Below are positions 1 to 13,241 of a stretch of 64,000 nt of DNA, piece by piece. The stretch is from positions 12,917,072-12,981,071 of the forward strand of contig OW285189.1 in NCBI GenBank assembly GCA_935421135.1. The letters are read 5' to 3'. The notes under the pieces were generated by a model. It was not told the DNA's origin. It saw only the letters and a program-made list of their open reading frames with translations, and did no database searches. The stretch's first letter is position 1. Each line of letters begins with the position of its first letter. The position numbers and the translations under genes are program-made. This DNA is from Bugulina stolonifera. Taxonomy: Eukaryota > Bryozoa > Gymnolaemata > Cheilostomatida > Bugulidae.

Positions 1-1222
1 ACATACATCGGCATGTAGGTCTCTATTACCAACAGCATTTAATGTTCATAACAGAGTTATCCTCTCTCTTTAGGCTATATATTTATTACCAAACAGATGA
101 TTCCCAGGCATTTACTAAACTAGATAATTTAGTGAACATTGTAACATGTGTAGCCTACATGTATAATGGAACATCTTCATGATACACCGAGAACATAATA
201 TTGCACAATATTGCACTGTATGTCTTGTTATGGCAAATATAAAGTCATTGAAAATTCACAACATCACTTGGCACAGTGATGACTATGGTTTAATATACTA
301 GCAAAGCCAACAGACTTGCAAAAAGGCAAAGGTGTAGTGAACCTATCCGTCTAATCACTACAGGAACAGGTCGTATCTATCTCTGACAGGCTGTTACATT
401 GCTCGCACACGCTCTATATACATAGGTCTATGCAGCTATTCGTCTGCATAAAATAGCTGCTCAAAGTATTGGAATTATATCATCAATTATTCACTAACTA
501 GACGTTAACAGACAGGACATCCTATGGTGTATACATATCTCTATCAGATACTATATCTACATGTACATTACATAATTAGATAAACTACCATATATACTAC
601 ATTCCTAACGTAACAATGCTAATAATTAGTATATTATTATCATATTATTATCATATTAGCTACCTGCATGCATACAGTCTGGTGAGAGAGCATCTTATGT
701 AGCCTCTTATTAAACCATATCATAGTTCTTACTACTTCACAGAATAAAGTGCATTTATTCGTGTTGCAAACGAAATCATTTTTAGCAAAACGATAAACAA
801 TTGATATTTTATAGAAACACAGACTGCGCCCTGTGCGTAATATGAAGTGATATTAGTATTAGTATAATGGAGTACAATGTACATTCCAACTTGGTCATTA
901 TTACCAGAATCAAAAGAGAATTTCCTAAAACTTGTAATAAGCTTTGACAGCTCATGTTGGCCGACATGGATATGATTAATATCCGTTGAAATCAGCTCAA
1001 GGAATAACTTGTACTGCAAAGGTTGCAGATTGATGATGAAGCTTGTATCATTTGATTTGACGGGGGGGGGGGGGGGGTGCATCTAAGGTATATAGAGAGA
1101 AGATGGTGAGATATGATGCCAGGACAGGTAGTAGTATGTACAGTGGAAGACGGGACGGAGGTTAAAGAGGTCATTGGGAGACCACAGATCCCTTACAAGT
1201 ATGAACTAAATAAACCAAGTAC
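1..1222. other. Ankyrin intron, left window edge
   Basis: The donor at 1222 opens an intron on the minus strand that extends to the left edge. Neither strand shows an ankyrin-like or other recognisable exon. Apart from the G run it is AT-rich unique-looking sequence. Confidence 0.6.
1062..1077. repeat. Run of 16 G
   Basis: Sixteen consecutive G (C on the ankyrin coding strand) in the ankyrin intron downstream of exon 1223-1420. It is a prominent homopolymer in otherwise AT-rich sequence, likely length-variable and error-prone in sequencing. Confidence 0.9.
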
Positions 1223-1420
1223 CTCTGTGGTTAGACTGGGATCTGCTCCCATATCCAGCAGGAACTTGACGATATCCTGGTGGTTTTCCTGTGCCGCCAT
1301 GTACAGCGGTGTGAACCCAAGCTGTGACTGGGCATTAATGGGGCTGCCATTTTCTACAAGAATTTTTGCCACTTCTAGTTTACCTCCAAGACAGGCAATG
1401 TGCAAGGCGGTGTTCCCTTT
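1223..1420 (-). CDS. ANK: Ankyrin exon: two ankyrin repeats
   Basis: 198 nt, exactly two 33-residue repeats, phase 0 at both ends. The acceptor is TATTCTGTAG and the donor GAG|GTACTTGG. The repeat cores are [11 protein letters not shown] and [20 protein letters not shown], each with the TPLH-like turn and the helix-loop-helix pattern. The last in-frame residues are SLTTE, after which canonical ankyrins continue with another repeat that is not in this window. Confidence 0.88.
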
Positions 1421-4400
1421 CTACAGAATAAAGAACCATAGTCTATGATAGTATAGCTCTAGAGATCAACGCAGTGCATGTTAAGCAGTCCAAGTGAGTT
1501 CTGTGAGATTGGTGTAAGCCGCATACAGCATGTAACACTTTAGCTATTAATTTATTTATTATCATTTTATTCTCCAACAAACAATTTAAATATACCTGTA
1601 ATTAATCTCATTTCATGATTAAAATATGCTGTTTAGGAGTAATGTAGGCCTAATAGATTCCCACACAATGTAGTGACATGCTACCAAGACACTATAAATA
1701 TGCACATGTTACAATTATATAGTATGGTATAAGAGCTACTACGTAAGAATGCAATGTGTATAGCCTAGCTATGTAAAGTCTGTGTACCTTAGTGGTGGCA
1801 TCAACCTTGGCCCCTCTCTGTATCAGCTGTCTCAACTGCTCTGTATAACCTTCCTTAGCAGTCAAATGCAATGCATTCAGTCCATTCTGTAGAATAAGAC
1901 AATTTCAAAATTATTTTTACCCTACATATAGATAGAGTTTGCTCTAAGTTCACAGACATGTACGATGTACATGTTCATATACACGAATATACATTGTAGG
2001 TCTAAATACATAATTATGTAAGGAAGGGACAAATACTGTTGGATAGGTTGAATACACATTATTAGAGGTTATCTCCACTTACTGCATTGGAGCAGTTGAT
2101 ATCTACACCTTGTCTAGTTATTCCATCCAATACTTTGTCTGTATTACCCGCTCTGGCAGCTCTGAGAAAGCCAATGTTTGTATCGCTCTGAAAATAATAT
2201 TATACAACATTACTTGTTATTATACTATCTTATACCATATGAAATTATGGCCGAACATATGAAAACAGTCAGAATGGCTGCTGGCATATTCTATACTAAA
2301 ATAAGAGTAAATCAACATTGTGTAGGATTCATACAGGAAATTGTTTATTAGCCTACAACTAGAAACAATAGAGTTTGATATAACTGATTAGCTAATAAAA
2401 CATTTAGGCGCAGAGTATCCATTTAGTAGACTCCTTACAGCATGTATGTTGCGATGTAAATAGGCCAACAAAGTCAGTGTTGGTCGACCAGCTCACCAAA
2501 AGGTGGAGAATGGTGAGTTGGTTCAACGGGTACCCAGTGTCCACCCCTGTTCACATGTCAACCAAATTGTTGTGAATAATGTAATTATGAGGCATTGCAA
2601 TGAACACTTTGCTTTAGATTTGTGTGTCAACACACCAAACACAGTGCCACATAAAATGCTACTGTTTAATATATGCAAAAACAGTTGATAGACATGATTA
2701 TATGTCACCTCACAGCATATAGGGATTAACTACAGTTAGGTGCCCTGTGGTCACTTCTGGTCACCCAAACATGTAGACTATATTCACCTAGCCGATCTAT
2801 CTGATCCTCACTAGTCCACATGCAAATCTTAACACCTGCTTGTAGGCTATTATGCAGTAAGTAAAATCTACAGGTATAGAAATGGTATGTACATACATGT
2901 ACATCATTTAGTCCTACCCTGCTAAAGGTAACATAGGCCTACTCTACTACATGTGCACAACTTAACATGCTAGCATAGAAATACTCTGTGAGAAAGAGGA
3001 ACCACCAGACTTTCAAAGACGATTCACAACCATACCTTCGGAAGGCACATTTGACAGCATGGTTTCTACAGATAGGTATTTAAAATACATAACATATTAA
3101 AGTATATAGGCCTATGTATAGTTAACATAATAGGAAAATGCTTTCTTCCCTATTATAGCTGCCCATACCACAGTTCTCAACTATTATGCTACAGTTAACT
3201 TGCATGTACTTGTAGAATACCAACCTTTCCATCCAAACGAACTACGATACACGCCTTGGACATGGAGGAGTCCATGACAGGTACGAAACTACTAACCACT
3301 ACCTATTCACCATATTATTACATTAAGCAATAGTACGCAAGTATACTAAGTACAAAAAGCAGGTATTGCTGTGTGCTAGATTGGTTTGTCCTGAGCAGTA
3401 GTCTAATATATGCATGTTGTGAAACTGTGCAATGAACAATGCTGTCATGATATTGATTTGATGTAAATAATTCTCATAATGCTGACTTAGTATAGACAAG
3501 TATCAAACAATACTGGTATATACTAAATACCCTCTGAATATGAAGCTGCCAAAATCAATTGAACAAGAGGAGTATAAGGATGCCTATGGCTGCACTATTA
3601 TATACAACAAATGCCTGCTGAGAAATTCTGGAGGCTAAATTTATTGACTTTAGCTTAGAGTATCCCCACCACAGAGACCTAATAGTCCACCAAGCCTCTA
3701 GAACTGTGTTAGAGTCATAGTCCAAGTTAATACATTTTTGTACCGCACACAATATCATATACCAAAAACCAACCTGCCGCGATCTTGACATATTCTTTTA
3801 AATCAGACGAAAATATCCTCCGAGCTTCAACCAACAACTAGAATATGTTGCCTAACACTGGCCACAACCCAGTACAACGTAAACTAACCTACTTGTGGCA
3901 GAGCCGGCCTACACACAGATGGATACTGCAGAGGTAATTATTACAAGATTACTTGAATGCTGGAACTGCTAGCTACTTCCATGTATACTCTACATGTTTA
4001 CCTACTTGACTAATTATACTATAACTGCAGCTATACTGAAGAAAGTAGGCCTATGTAATTAAGATGCATACAGTCATAAATACTCAATCATGGTTCTGCA
4101 TTGAGCAGACCTACTCTAAGTAGCACTGATTACTCTGGGAGTCTAACTGAATTATTTATCAGAATGTTACATATTCCTACATGTATATATGTAGTGCATG
4201 TCAATGCAGAGCAGTGGCATTTCAATATACTTCTGTATGTACATATGTGTTGTAAAATATAAGTCTGTTAGGGGTAGAGGCTGGTCTACACAAGTCATAT
4301 ACATGTGTACATAGAGCTTGTAGTAGACTGAAGGTAAAGTTCATTTGTACTACATTCAGTCAAGTCTTTGTAGATGAAAATACAAAGTTGTCGACTTGCA

Positions 4401-7400
4401 AGTACACTACTTCATATATGTAACAAAATTGTAGGCATGTTTGTATGCATGCAGAATGTATCAACACAAACTAAATAACAACTACGACATAATTATGTAT
4501 ATAAAATATAAAGGAAGGGACTGGGCCTACATCTGTACACGTACACTAGAATAAGCGTAGCTGTGGACTACTATCAGTAAAGGGTGGATGTATACGTATG
4601 TGACCATGTGAATGTAACTACTGCCTCTACTTGTCCAAGTGTATATTAACAGTATAACAGAGAGACAACAAGGGAACATCCCATGATCAAAGGGAAGGAG
4701 TAGGAGGCCTAGACAGTGTAGTAATACATCCTAAGCTGTTCTATCTAATTAGTGTCCAATTTAACCCAGTGGTTATATTAGATAAGATTACTATACTAAT
4801 TCTCACTGATAACTAATGATCATAATTATCACAGTTGACATGTCCCTCTTCAAAATCAAAACCAGACAGGATTCTGATGTTTAAGAATAAATATCAAAGC
4901 TAGGTGATGCCGCCATGACTTATTATCCATAATTATATTCAAACAATATTATAATATTATTCCATAGCAGTGACATCTGGCTGCAACTTCAACTAATGAA
5001 CTGGTAAGATGGTTCAATATGAAGTATAGTCTACTATTATAATTATTTGAATAAATTTAATTAATAGTGAAGTAACCATGTAATGCTCAAGTACCAACTG
5101 AATTTGTATTACTAGTAATTTTATTCTGCCATCATAATTCGGTTTTCTATTTTGAAGTTGTCTGATCTCAGAATAGCATAATGCAGGAGAAGACAAATTC
5201 TATACAAAATAGTTGACTACAAACTAACAGCAACTAATGAAAGTTGTGAAGCATGTGCAAGCACTAGCCTAGCAAAATGTAAATAATGATCCATGCAGGT
5301 CCGTATTGAATCCATATAATGTACAATGTAATCAGTGTAATGTTTAATTATATACAGCATGAGAATTAAATGTAAATTCACTCAAAAATGCTCAAGTTCC
5401 AGTCACTATAAAATAATGAGTGGGTTAGTCAATAGTTGACTGTAGAATTTAGGCTAAACTGTCACAGTCAATCACAAATATACAAGTGCAAAGTGTTTTC
5501 AAGACCTAAATTTCAAGAACAGGCCAACTGACCCACTTTCGTCCCGCGGTCACGAACACACCAACCAGACTGGACTAAACGCAAAATACTTATTTTCGTG
5601 TGAGTGGTGCCGATGAGCTGGGGATGTTTTCCGCCGACGAAGCAAAATCCAAGGCCAATAGCCTAGGCCGTGCGGTCATCGCAGATTTCTATTAGCGGCC
5701 TAGGCCGGTCCAAGAGGTCACAAAGACATTAACAAACAGTAAATTCAGGAGAGCTTTACATAATATGTAGGCTAAAGTGTTATTCATCTAATAGATAACT
5801 GTATGCATTGCAATGCCTGTCCCAACACTACTATACATGAGAACTGTATAGAGTATAGACTATAGAGCAGGGATGCCCAAACTTTTTGGTGGAAAGGGAC
5901 AAATTCTAAAAGCGCATCAGATCAAGGGACACTTAGCTTTTGTTGCTGCATATAATATATTGCGATTATTAAATGGGCAATTTTAATGTTATACACACAG
6001 TTATTTTATAGTGTTCAAACATGTGCATTTATTGATTGTGTTTTAACCAAAGTACATATTCCAAAGTATATATAACCAAAGCAATATTCATCTACTTTTG
6101 ACGTTCTCGAAAGCAGAATAAAGGTTGAAACAGACTAGCAAATTTTGCGTATTAGCTGTAAAATGACGGTAGAAAGGCAGAGCATCACAAAATTGAGCGC
6201 AAAACACCCCGTTTGCCAAATATCAAGCACGTTTAATATTGTTTTACATTTAGCTCTCAATAACGCTGACTTCTGATTGGCCAGCCGAGTTTTTACCAGC
6301 TCCACTGCTCAATTTCGCCTGTAAACAACAATTTCAAATGGAATCACTGTTTTAATGTGATGTGCAAAATAATCGCCTGGCTTAGCACACATACTCAGAC
6401 TAGAAATTATGATTGTGGAGGGAACATCGCTAGTGTGTGTTGTTCAATAAGAAAAAAGACGTCACGTAGTGGAGCGCAGCAAAAATATTCGCTAGTCTGA
6501 TTTGGCTTTAAGCAAATTATATGAAAACTGTAATGCATATTCTATGTATGCTACATGATTCACTTGTGAATACAATTATAGTGGGTGACATGGAATTGTC
6601 CTTTCTCTTGGATCATCCTCAAAGTCTGTGTCTCTTTCAGTAGCAGCCTTGTATGTTTGTCTGCCGGCTTTGTCCGATTTTTGCTTTTAATATAGTTAAG
6701 GTGACTGAACAAACTCTCACACAGGAACATGCTAACAAAAAGTGTCACCAGTTTGACAGTGATTCTAGATAACCTGGGGTGGCTGCGCTTTCCATCTTAT
6801 TCTGCCTTCAGATCTTGGCACTGTGATCAGGTCACTCAGGCTATCAATTTTTTGTAGGTTTTAAATCGTTGACAGAAATTTACATCTGTATCAGCTATAA
6901 ATATTTTGAGATTTCTGAATGTGGGAATTTTTCAACATTATGATGTACATGTACATTGTATTTTCGAGTGTAACTTGAGCAGTACAATCGCTTTCACTGC
7001 TCAGACACAAAAAGACATGTTTGCATGTAAAAATTCAAAAGTGACAAAGGGACACCAAAATCCATGCAAAGGGACACTGTGTCCCTTAGGGACAGATTTG
7101 GGCATCCCTGCTATAGAGAAATGTAGAAAAGTATAGCATGTCAAATTAAAAATAGTCCTACTTGCATATACAATGCATATACAATGTACATGTATATGAA
7201 TGTAAGCGTATTGATTACATCATTGGAGTACATTATGTAGTTGGTTGGTATTATCTATATATAATATTGATTACCATTACTACCAATCAGATAAGGTAGT
7301 TAGACACCTGATACAGTCATATAGGGCTTACTAACCTACCTAAGCTATGTCTACCCCATAATTAGGGCACCATGCAGCCCTACATTATTGAGTAACTGTC

Positions 7401-10400
7401 AGCCCACAGAGGTAATAAAACTGAAGTTATTAGCTAGACTACTTGACAGAATAAGTACCTACAGCCATGTATTTCATATGAAGTCTATTACCTGCATGTA
7501 CATGTGCTCATGCAATACCAGAGTCATACAACTTGGAAATGACATGTCTAAAGTTTATATTATCAGTGTAAGCCACTTCAATAGAGGAAACTAAGACATA
7601 TATTTATGTCTTTTAATTTTAGAAACTATCAACCATACATGTTTTTCAAGTGGAGTAAGACGATCTTTAGAGAGTTAGCTGAGCACTAGACATAGCCTGG
7701 GACCTCCATAGAATTTCACATATTATATGTACATAGTATGATAGGAAACCGCAAGTGTGTGATCATATAAGGCCCAGTGAGGCATAGAATGGTCCACTTG
7801 TCGAGGGGAAATAGAGGAATGTACAGTGCATATTGGAATAGCATAGCAGAATGTAACATTTCATAGCAAAAGAGCTAAGTATATACATTATACAAACAAA
7901 GTGGAATGAGTTATTGGACATCATAGCATATCTAATTATGCTGCCATTGGGTCAGCGTAGAATAATCAATAGATTCATACACATGTAGTGCTGTAATAAC
8001 AAGTCTAACTTTATCAATGCCCAAGGCAATTCTACATGTAGCTGCTATATTAACACTGGGAGTCAAACGTAGCACTTATCTACTTGCCAATAAGGAAATT
8101 TCACTAACAGTGTATACATGTAATAGTACGTACAATAACAACAGCCAGATAAGAATTGTATGTGAAGATATTATTGAGGAGTTATGTACACTTGTTTACT
8201 CTCAAGTATGCTATGTGTACAAAGGGTATTGTACATGTGCAGTACATTGAACTATAATCTACTAATCTACAGACTACCTAGCATGCTAAATACCGCAATG
8301 AAAATCAGGTACAGCGATGTGATCATAGTCATCTTAATGCAATTCACCCTGTCTGAAACACCAATGCATGCCTTAAGAATTCGCTAACCCATATTCATAT
8401 ATATCAAATAGCTATGGCCTATGCCAAACCCCTTGGTTCATTCCGAATTTTTATATGCATATGATGGAAGTTGCTAATATATTACTTTAGCTGCCAAAAT
8501 ATATTCACAGTCAGCTCAGCCACATGTATATCAACTACAAGCTCATGTAGCCTGTCTGACTTATATTGCGATTTCCATGAAATACATTTTACACCGTGTG
8601 AATGACTAACAAAAAGTGACTAAGAAGAATAAATTAACTACATTTTTCACTTGCTTAGCAACTGAAATGGGAGGCTTTGGCATTACAATATCATTGACCT
8701 GATTTCCTCACTCCAAAGCACTCTAAACATTGCTCTAACTTGACAGACTATTATATGGATGTAATATTATATAGTAAAATACACAAGCAATGGAAAAGCC
8801 GGCTTTTGCCACCCTAATCGTATATTGATTGTGTTATGAAGTGACTTTGTCATCACACAATCACAGACAATAAAGGAATTCTACGATTGCTATTTGTTCA
8901 TCAATATATAGCTTGGATATCATGCCAACGTACTTTAGTGTCGACCTATTGCTGTAGGGCTAAATCTACGTTAGTAATGCTATATTTTATTTGACCTCAG
9001 CTTATAACTTTTGAGTTTGCAAATATCCCAGGCTAATGTGTGATGGTGTTGTAGGTTATAATGTCATCACTTCAGCAGGATCTCATAAAACTATGTTCTG
9101 ATAACGATATGCCTCATTTAAGTTGGAGCTGGAAGTGTTTGGTTTTATGAAATGTGACAAGCGAGTGTGAATAACGGTTGTATGCTTGCATGAATAATAA
9201 TACCATGCATTTAATACCCCACACCTAACCCAATTCAAATCTGGCTAGCAGTGTATGTGTTATCATAATCATAACCAACAGGAAGCATTAAGTTATCCAT
9301 TCTCATTTTGTAGATATGAATAATTTAGTTGAAATTCTGTATCTGCATGTAGGCCTAACCCAGAAAACATTTACAAAATAGTTAGCCATTTTCTGGATTT
9401 GTCATTTGGTAAACAGAACTTGTACCTGTAGGTAGTACGCTACACACGACTGTCTTGAGAGATACTATGTTATTGCCGATTTTCTAGTCGAATTCCTTAT
9501 CAGTAGTTATAAAAGTCTAAATTCCTAAAGATTGATACTGTGTCAACAAACATATCTTAAGAACCACATACTCCACAGTCAGCCATTACTATTTACTAGA
9601 GTCACCGGTACCAGCCAATCTCAACTTCAAGAAAGTATTATAGTTCACAATTCATTTGAATAGGATACAGTGGATATGCAATGGTTCAAATCTCTGTGGC
9701 ACATTGCCTAATTTGCAAGAAACTGATGCAATATTTTCAGACAAGAAAAACCTACAAATAGCCAACAGAGTAACGAACCAACAAATTTCCCAAAGTAGAA
9801 CTAGTAGGATCTGAAGTAAAGTAGAATCAACTACTTGAAACTGATAGCAGAGAATGTGTACCTAGCCAACTACTACAGTCCAGATCCCAAATAAATATAT
9901 AAAAAAAGTAAATAGGGACATCCGGTATTTATAATCCACACGAGCAAGCAAGTTAGGCCTAGATGAACAGCTCAGATCTCATAATAAATATGCTCAACTC
10001 TGGGAGCAAGAAACCTGGGAGAAAAGCTATTTTCTGCTGGAACGGCCAATTGGCCCTACCCACTCTATATTAAATAGACTATTTGACTTGTACTCTTACA
10101 ACTTTGAATCACAAAATGTGATTATTTTCAGATTAATATCCGACACCTAATAGCAATTTTTTCAATAATACTTTAATATTATAGGAGCTGAAAGCTGATC
10201 ACTGTAAAAATGAACAGACCAAGTGTTACATTAAACAAATATAATATACTAATACCCCTTCCAATAAATCTAGAACGAAGAGACAAAAGTAGAGCCTAGT
10301 TTACATATGACAGGTCAATAAGAAGAACTGCCCCTACAAGAGAGTTCACCTACCTCCTCCATTGTAAGCAGAGCAGTAAATGACTAGTTCCAACTCAGTT

Positions 10401-13241
10401 AGACATAGAGACGGAGGGATGAAACATCCTTTTCCTAAGACAGATTGATGTTATCACACTGCTGCCTGTTACGAAGTATACTCCACTACCCTGACTGAGC
10501 AGACCAGTTGCGCTATGAATGTGTGGATGCTATACTGATAAGGAATCCCAGATGCTCACTGCTGCCTACCCAGTGCCAGGCTAATCACTACCTCAACTCT
10601 ACTAGTAAACCTGTGAAATCTTGCCTTTGTTATCTGCATCTACTCCCTTGGTATCAATTTGTATTCAGAACCGAAACATCTGTCTAGCTATAAACTATGG
10701 AGTTTTGTGAAAGTATTGCAAACAAACTTACTGGATCACCTGGCATCTAATCATTGAGAGTGAGAGTACTAACTGAACTAAGCATACCAAACAAAGTAGT
10801 TCATTAGTAGAAAAACTAACAAACCTCTCTTAAACAATACACAATGACATTCAAATCCTGCATGCTAAGAAAACAAGCTCACTGAAACAAAAACAAATGA
10901 ACATGAAAGTTTATATTTCCTCATCAATTGAAGGATAGTCGCAAAAATTCTAGCTTAATCTGTGTGAAAGGGAAAACTGACCCCATTATATTATTATTTT
11001 CATGGAGCCATACATGGTCAGTGCACCAAGACATGTTTCCTGGTGTTAATGAATCTACTCTGCCAGGTAGTAAGTACTATGGTAGTAAGTAAGTATGGTT
11101 AGTAATTACTAACTGGTGGTAGTGGGCGGAATTGAGTGGGTGGGGTCAGATTTAGAAATGTTCAAGTATACCAGAATGATGTAATACCTAGGCTTAATAT
11201 TTTTTACAGAACAATAGTAAAATTACTACATAGTACATAGTAGGCCTACATACACATATACACCACCCATGCAGATATATCCATAGATGAACATATACAT
11301 GCGCAAAATACAGTGTATGTGCCAATGCACTACATGTACTCATTGTATATAGAATATATTATATATATTATTTATTATAGAGTATATGGCCACGGAATAC
11401 ACTACAACGTAGGCTATGTACACACCACACAGTATAACTATTCATCTACCCTTCTTACTGAGGGGCTCAGAAATGCTAATCAGGTGCTGAAACTTTGTAG
11501 TGAACATCGTAAATTCAGTATAATAAAAACACTATACACACACAGGGGTATCAAATGATAGAAATGTGACAGTTTACAACTAACACCACCTGCTAAAACT
11601 ATTCCATCTATGATGCATTACTAAACACAACTCTTCATTTGTCATCAGTTAATTAGCTCAACACACAATAAGTGTGCCCTATATATACTCTCACACCTTG
11701 AATATGATATCTCGGAAACTTAGACTCGTATTACAAGCAAAACTGCTCTTATTGATCTTTCGCATTAACAGGTTTTCCAAATAAAGCTAAAAGCACTTAC
11801 AAATCTAGGTTAGTCATAGAAGTTAAACTGTAGAGTAGAAAATCAATGCGAATCACCATGTCTGTAATTAACTGTCAGACTTGATATAATACTCTCTCGA
11901 AACAGAACATTATATAGTCACATCAACAAGCCACACTGAAATAAATTGCAACGGACATGTTGACTCGGTACGCGGATCATCTTACGTATCTCATGCACAG
12001 CATCAAGTTACAATTTGGAACCAATAGCTTCACCCATTTGCGCTATGGTTTTGAATAATGCAAAATTAATACAACATCTCATCAGAAAACTGAAACATGG
12101 CACAATGCAGAAGTAGCCAACATACATGTACATCTACCTTGACCATACAATATTCACAGTCCACGTCGATAGCTACATGTGGCCATGGTAATATTTGGTA
12201 AATCCAAAAGAACAGGTCGCACGAGTAGGTAGTTCAACAAATAGTTCACAAACCTTGACCTCTGAGAGCCGAGACTTATCACAAGTGGAAATTAGTCTAT
12301 CTTGGTAACAACACTGCACTATTAGTAAAGAGCGTCTCCTACATTACTATCAAACCAATTAAATATTGTTATACAACAAAGCTATGTCATACTAGACGAA
12401 AGAAACAAAAGGGGTACGCCTTTTGTGTGAATGTTGTTTGGAATTATTTAAGAGATTTCCAAATTTTCACTTTCAATTTCAGTACCCACTCATATATTGG
12501 ATCTTTCCCAATTTTAACCAGGTAAACTTGGCAAGCCCGTATGGCATGACATACAATTGCTTTCTTCCTTAGCCTTGGAAGCAAACTATCAATGACAATG
12601 ACAATAGCATCAGAGTAAGTAATACCAAATAAGTCCTAAGTCCCAAAGTGGAAGTCATTGATTGCTTATTTTTACACCACAACCTGAAAACTGAATTCTA
12701 GCTGACTTTTTGGATTTCATAATGCAATTACGTGGGATTCTCCGTCATACTATACTATGGCAGAGCTTTTAGGTAATTATTTAGGCATGGTTGGTTCAAT
12801 ATCAATTGCAATGTCTTGTCTTTGCATAAGTTGAGCAGTGCTGGGTTGTGAGTGAATTGGCCCTGTGGTGTTAGCTGTTTAGCCTTGGTGCTCCTTTTGT
12901 ATAACTAGCTTAACTAAACTGATATGTAGGCCGAAACAAAAAAATTTAACTACAATATTAGTGAATTACTGAAAGTGAATTGCAATTTTAATTTATAAAA
13001 AGCAAAATTAAAAACCATCAAGACTCAAAAAGATTCGTGATAAATATTAATGTAGGCTACAATAACAATTGCAATGATAGCAACTATAGAATTATGGCAT
13101 TTAAATGGGAATTGATATTTACGTTTTAGAGTATTTATATTATTCTTAACTAACTAATCTAATGAATTAAAATTTTATTTAATTCGTGACTTTTCTTACC
13201 GCTGCAGAGCTGCTTTTTTCGGGTTCCCCTTGAACTACCAT
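1223..13241 (-). CDS. ANK: Ankyrin (ANK1/2/3-type membrane-skeleton adaptor), 5' part only
   Basis: Ankyrins tie integral membrane proteins to spectrin-actin at the plasma membrane through an array of about 24 ankyrin repeats. Three consecutive phase-0 exons are seen: 2083-2187 (35 aa), 1788-1886 (33 aa) and 1223-1420 (66 aa). They read as the N-terminal cap (core [13 protein letters not shown], then GVDIN), one full repeat ([13 protein letters not shown]) and two full repeats ([26 protein letters not shown]). This is the order and wording of the start of canonical ankyrins, not of a generic ankyrin-repeat protein. The 99- and 198-nt exons match repeat units exactly. The last donor is at 1222, and no further ankyrin exon is visible down to base 1, so the gene continues to the left. 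The start is uncertain: the best first exon is 13200-13241, with alternatives listed separately. Family assignment is firm; spectrin-binding, ZU5 and death domains lie outside the window. Confidence 0.85.
1788..1886 (-). CDS. ANK: Ankyrin exon: one ankyrin repeat
   Basis: 99 nt (33 aa), phase 0, flanked by acceptor TTCTACAG and donor AAG|GTACACAG. It carries [20 protein letters not shown] and ends in DATTK. It joins in frame to the exon at 1223-1420. Confidence 0.88.
2083..2187 (-). CDS. ANK: Ankyrin exon: N-terminal cap of the repeat array
   Basis: 105 nt (35 aa), phase 0, starting [19 protein letters not shown] and ending INCSNA. The FLRAAR-GN-DKV core is the hallmark of the ankyrin N-terminal cap. 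The acceptor is TATTTTCAG (a second AG two bases on is possible but breaks phase) and the donor is GCA|GTAAGTGG. All candidate first exons would splice here. Confidence 0.87.
3225..3275 (-). CDS. Candidate alternative first coding exon of ankyrin
   Basis: A 51-nt open segment from an ATG encodes [17 protein letters not shown] and ends AAG|GTTGGTA, phase 0, so it would join in frame to the cap exon at 2187. The donor is non-optimal. Vertebrate ankyrin genes use several first exons, which makes this plausible, but no conservation can be shown here. Confidence 0.35.
3774..3791 (-). CDS. Weak candidate alternative first exon of ankyrin
   Basis: An ATG followed by five codons (MSRSRQ) ends CAG|GTTGGT, phase 0 and compatible with the cap exon. 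At 18 nt, chance occurrence is quite possible. The donor hexamer is the same as that of the 3225-3275 candidate. Confidence 0.22.
5530..5720. promoter_or_regulatory. CpG-containing GC-rich island, possible promoter of an ankyrin isoform
   Basis: About 190 bp with an unusual density of CpG and GC-rich words (cccgcggtcacg, ccgccgacgaag, gcggcctaggccgg) inside AT-rich intronic DNA. It lies upstream (minus strand) of the 3225 and 3774 candidate first exons. This is the composition of an unmethylated promoter. No TATA box or coding exon could be assigned with confidence. Confidence 0.35.
5868..7110 (-). mobile_element. hAT-superfamily DNA transposon, decayed copy with intact TSD
   Basis: The element starts CAGGGATGCCCAAA and ends with its inverted complement TTTGGGCATCCCTG (14-bp perfect terminal inverted repeats). 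It is flanked on both sides by the identical 8-bp target duplication CTATAGAG (5860-5867 and 7111-7118). TIRs beginning CAGGG and 8-bp TSDs define hAT elements. The 1,243-bp interior is too short for an active transposase, but the minus strand keeps a C-terminal hAT dimerisation fragment (see 6560-6748). The copy is therefore an internally deleted, non-autonomous relative of an autonomous family. It lies in the ankyrin 5' intron. Confidence 0.88.
6560..6748 (-). pseudogene. hAT transposase C-terminal dimerisation fragment
   Basis: A 62-codon open frame includes [19 protein letters not shown] followed by DKH and LLLK. The pattern CE-x-LFS-x-(L/M)N-x-IK(S/T)K-x-R is typical of the C-terminal dimerisation region of hAT transposases and of domesticated ZBED/GTF2IRD2-type relatives. 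No upstream RNase H-like catalytic core or BED finger could be followed, so this is a remnant. Confidence 0.65.
7119..10353. other. Ankyrin 5' intron, no gene seen
   Basis: AT-rich sequence with scattered short open frames lacking family motifs, codon structure or splice partners. The words TACATGTA and TAGGCCTA recur. Nothing else is supported. Confidence 0.5.
10354..10362 (-). CDS. Weak candidate alternative first exon of ankyrin (MEE)
   Basis: ATGGAGGAG is followed directly by the good donor GTAGGTG, phase 0. Only three codons are present, so the case rests on the donor and the phase alone. Confidence 0.25.
13200..13241 (-). CDS. ANK: Best candidate first coding exon of ankyrin
   Basis: A 42-nt segment from an ATG encodes [14 protein letters not shown] and ends GCG|GTAAGA, a near-consensus donor in phase 0. 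Spliced to the cap exon it gives ...[19 protein letters not shown], which resembles the short, polar, Ser/Lys-rich N-terminus of vertebrate ankyrin-2/3 isoforms before the cap. The intron to 2187 would be 11 kb, by far the longest here. Confidence 0.45.

Noticed and set aside
732..1082. 116-codon minus-strand open frame beginning MHPPPPP
   Set aside because: The proline run is the G homopolymer; no domain, and it sits in the ankyrin intron region.
12138..12146. Another ATG-x-x-GTAGAT (MVK) that could be an ankyrin first exon
   Set aside because: Three codons plus a donor occur often by chance and nothing else supports it.
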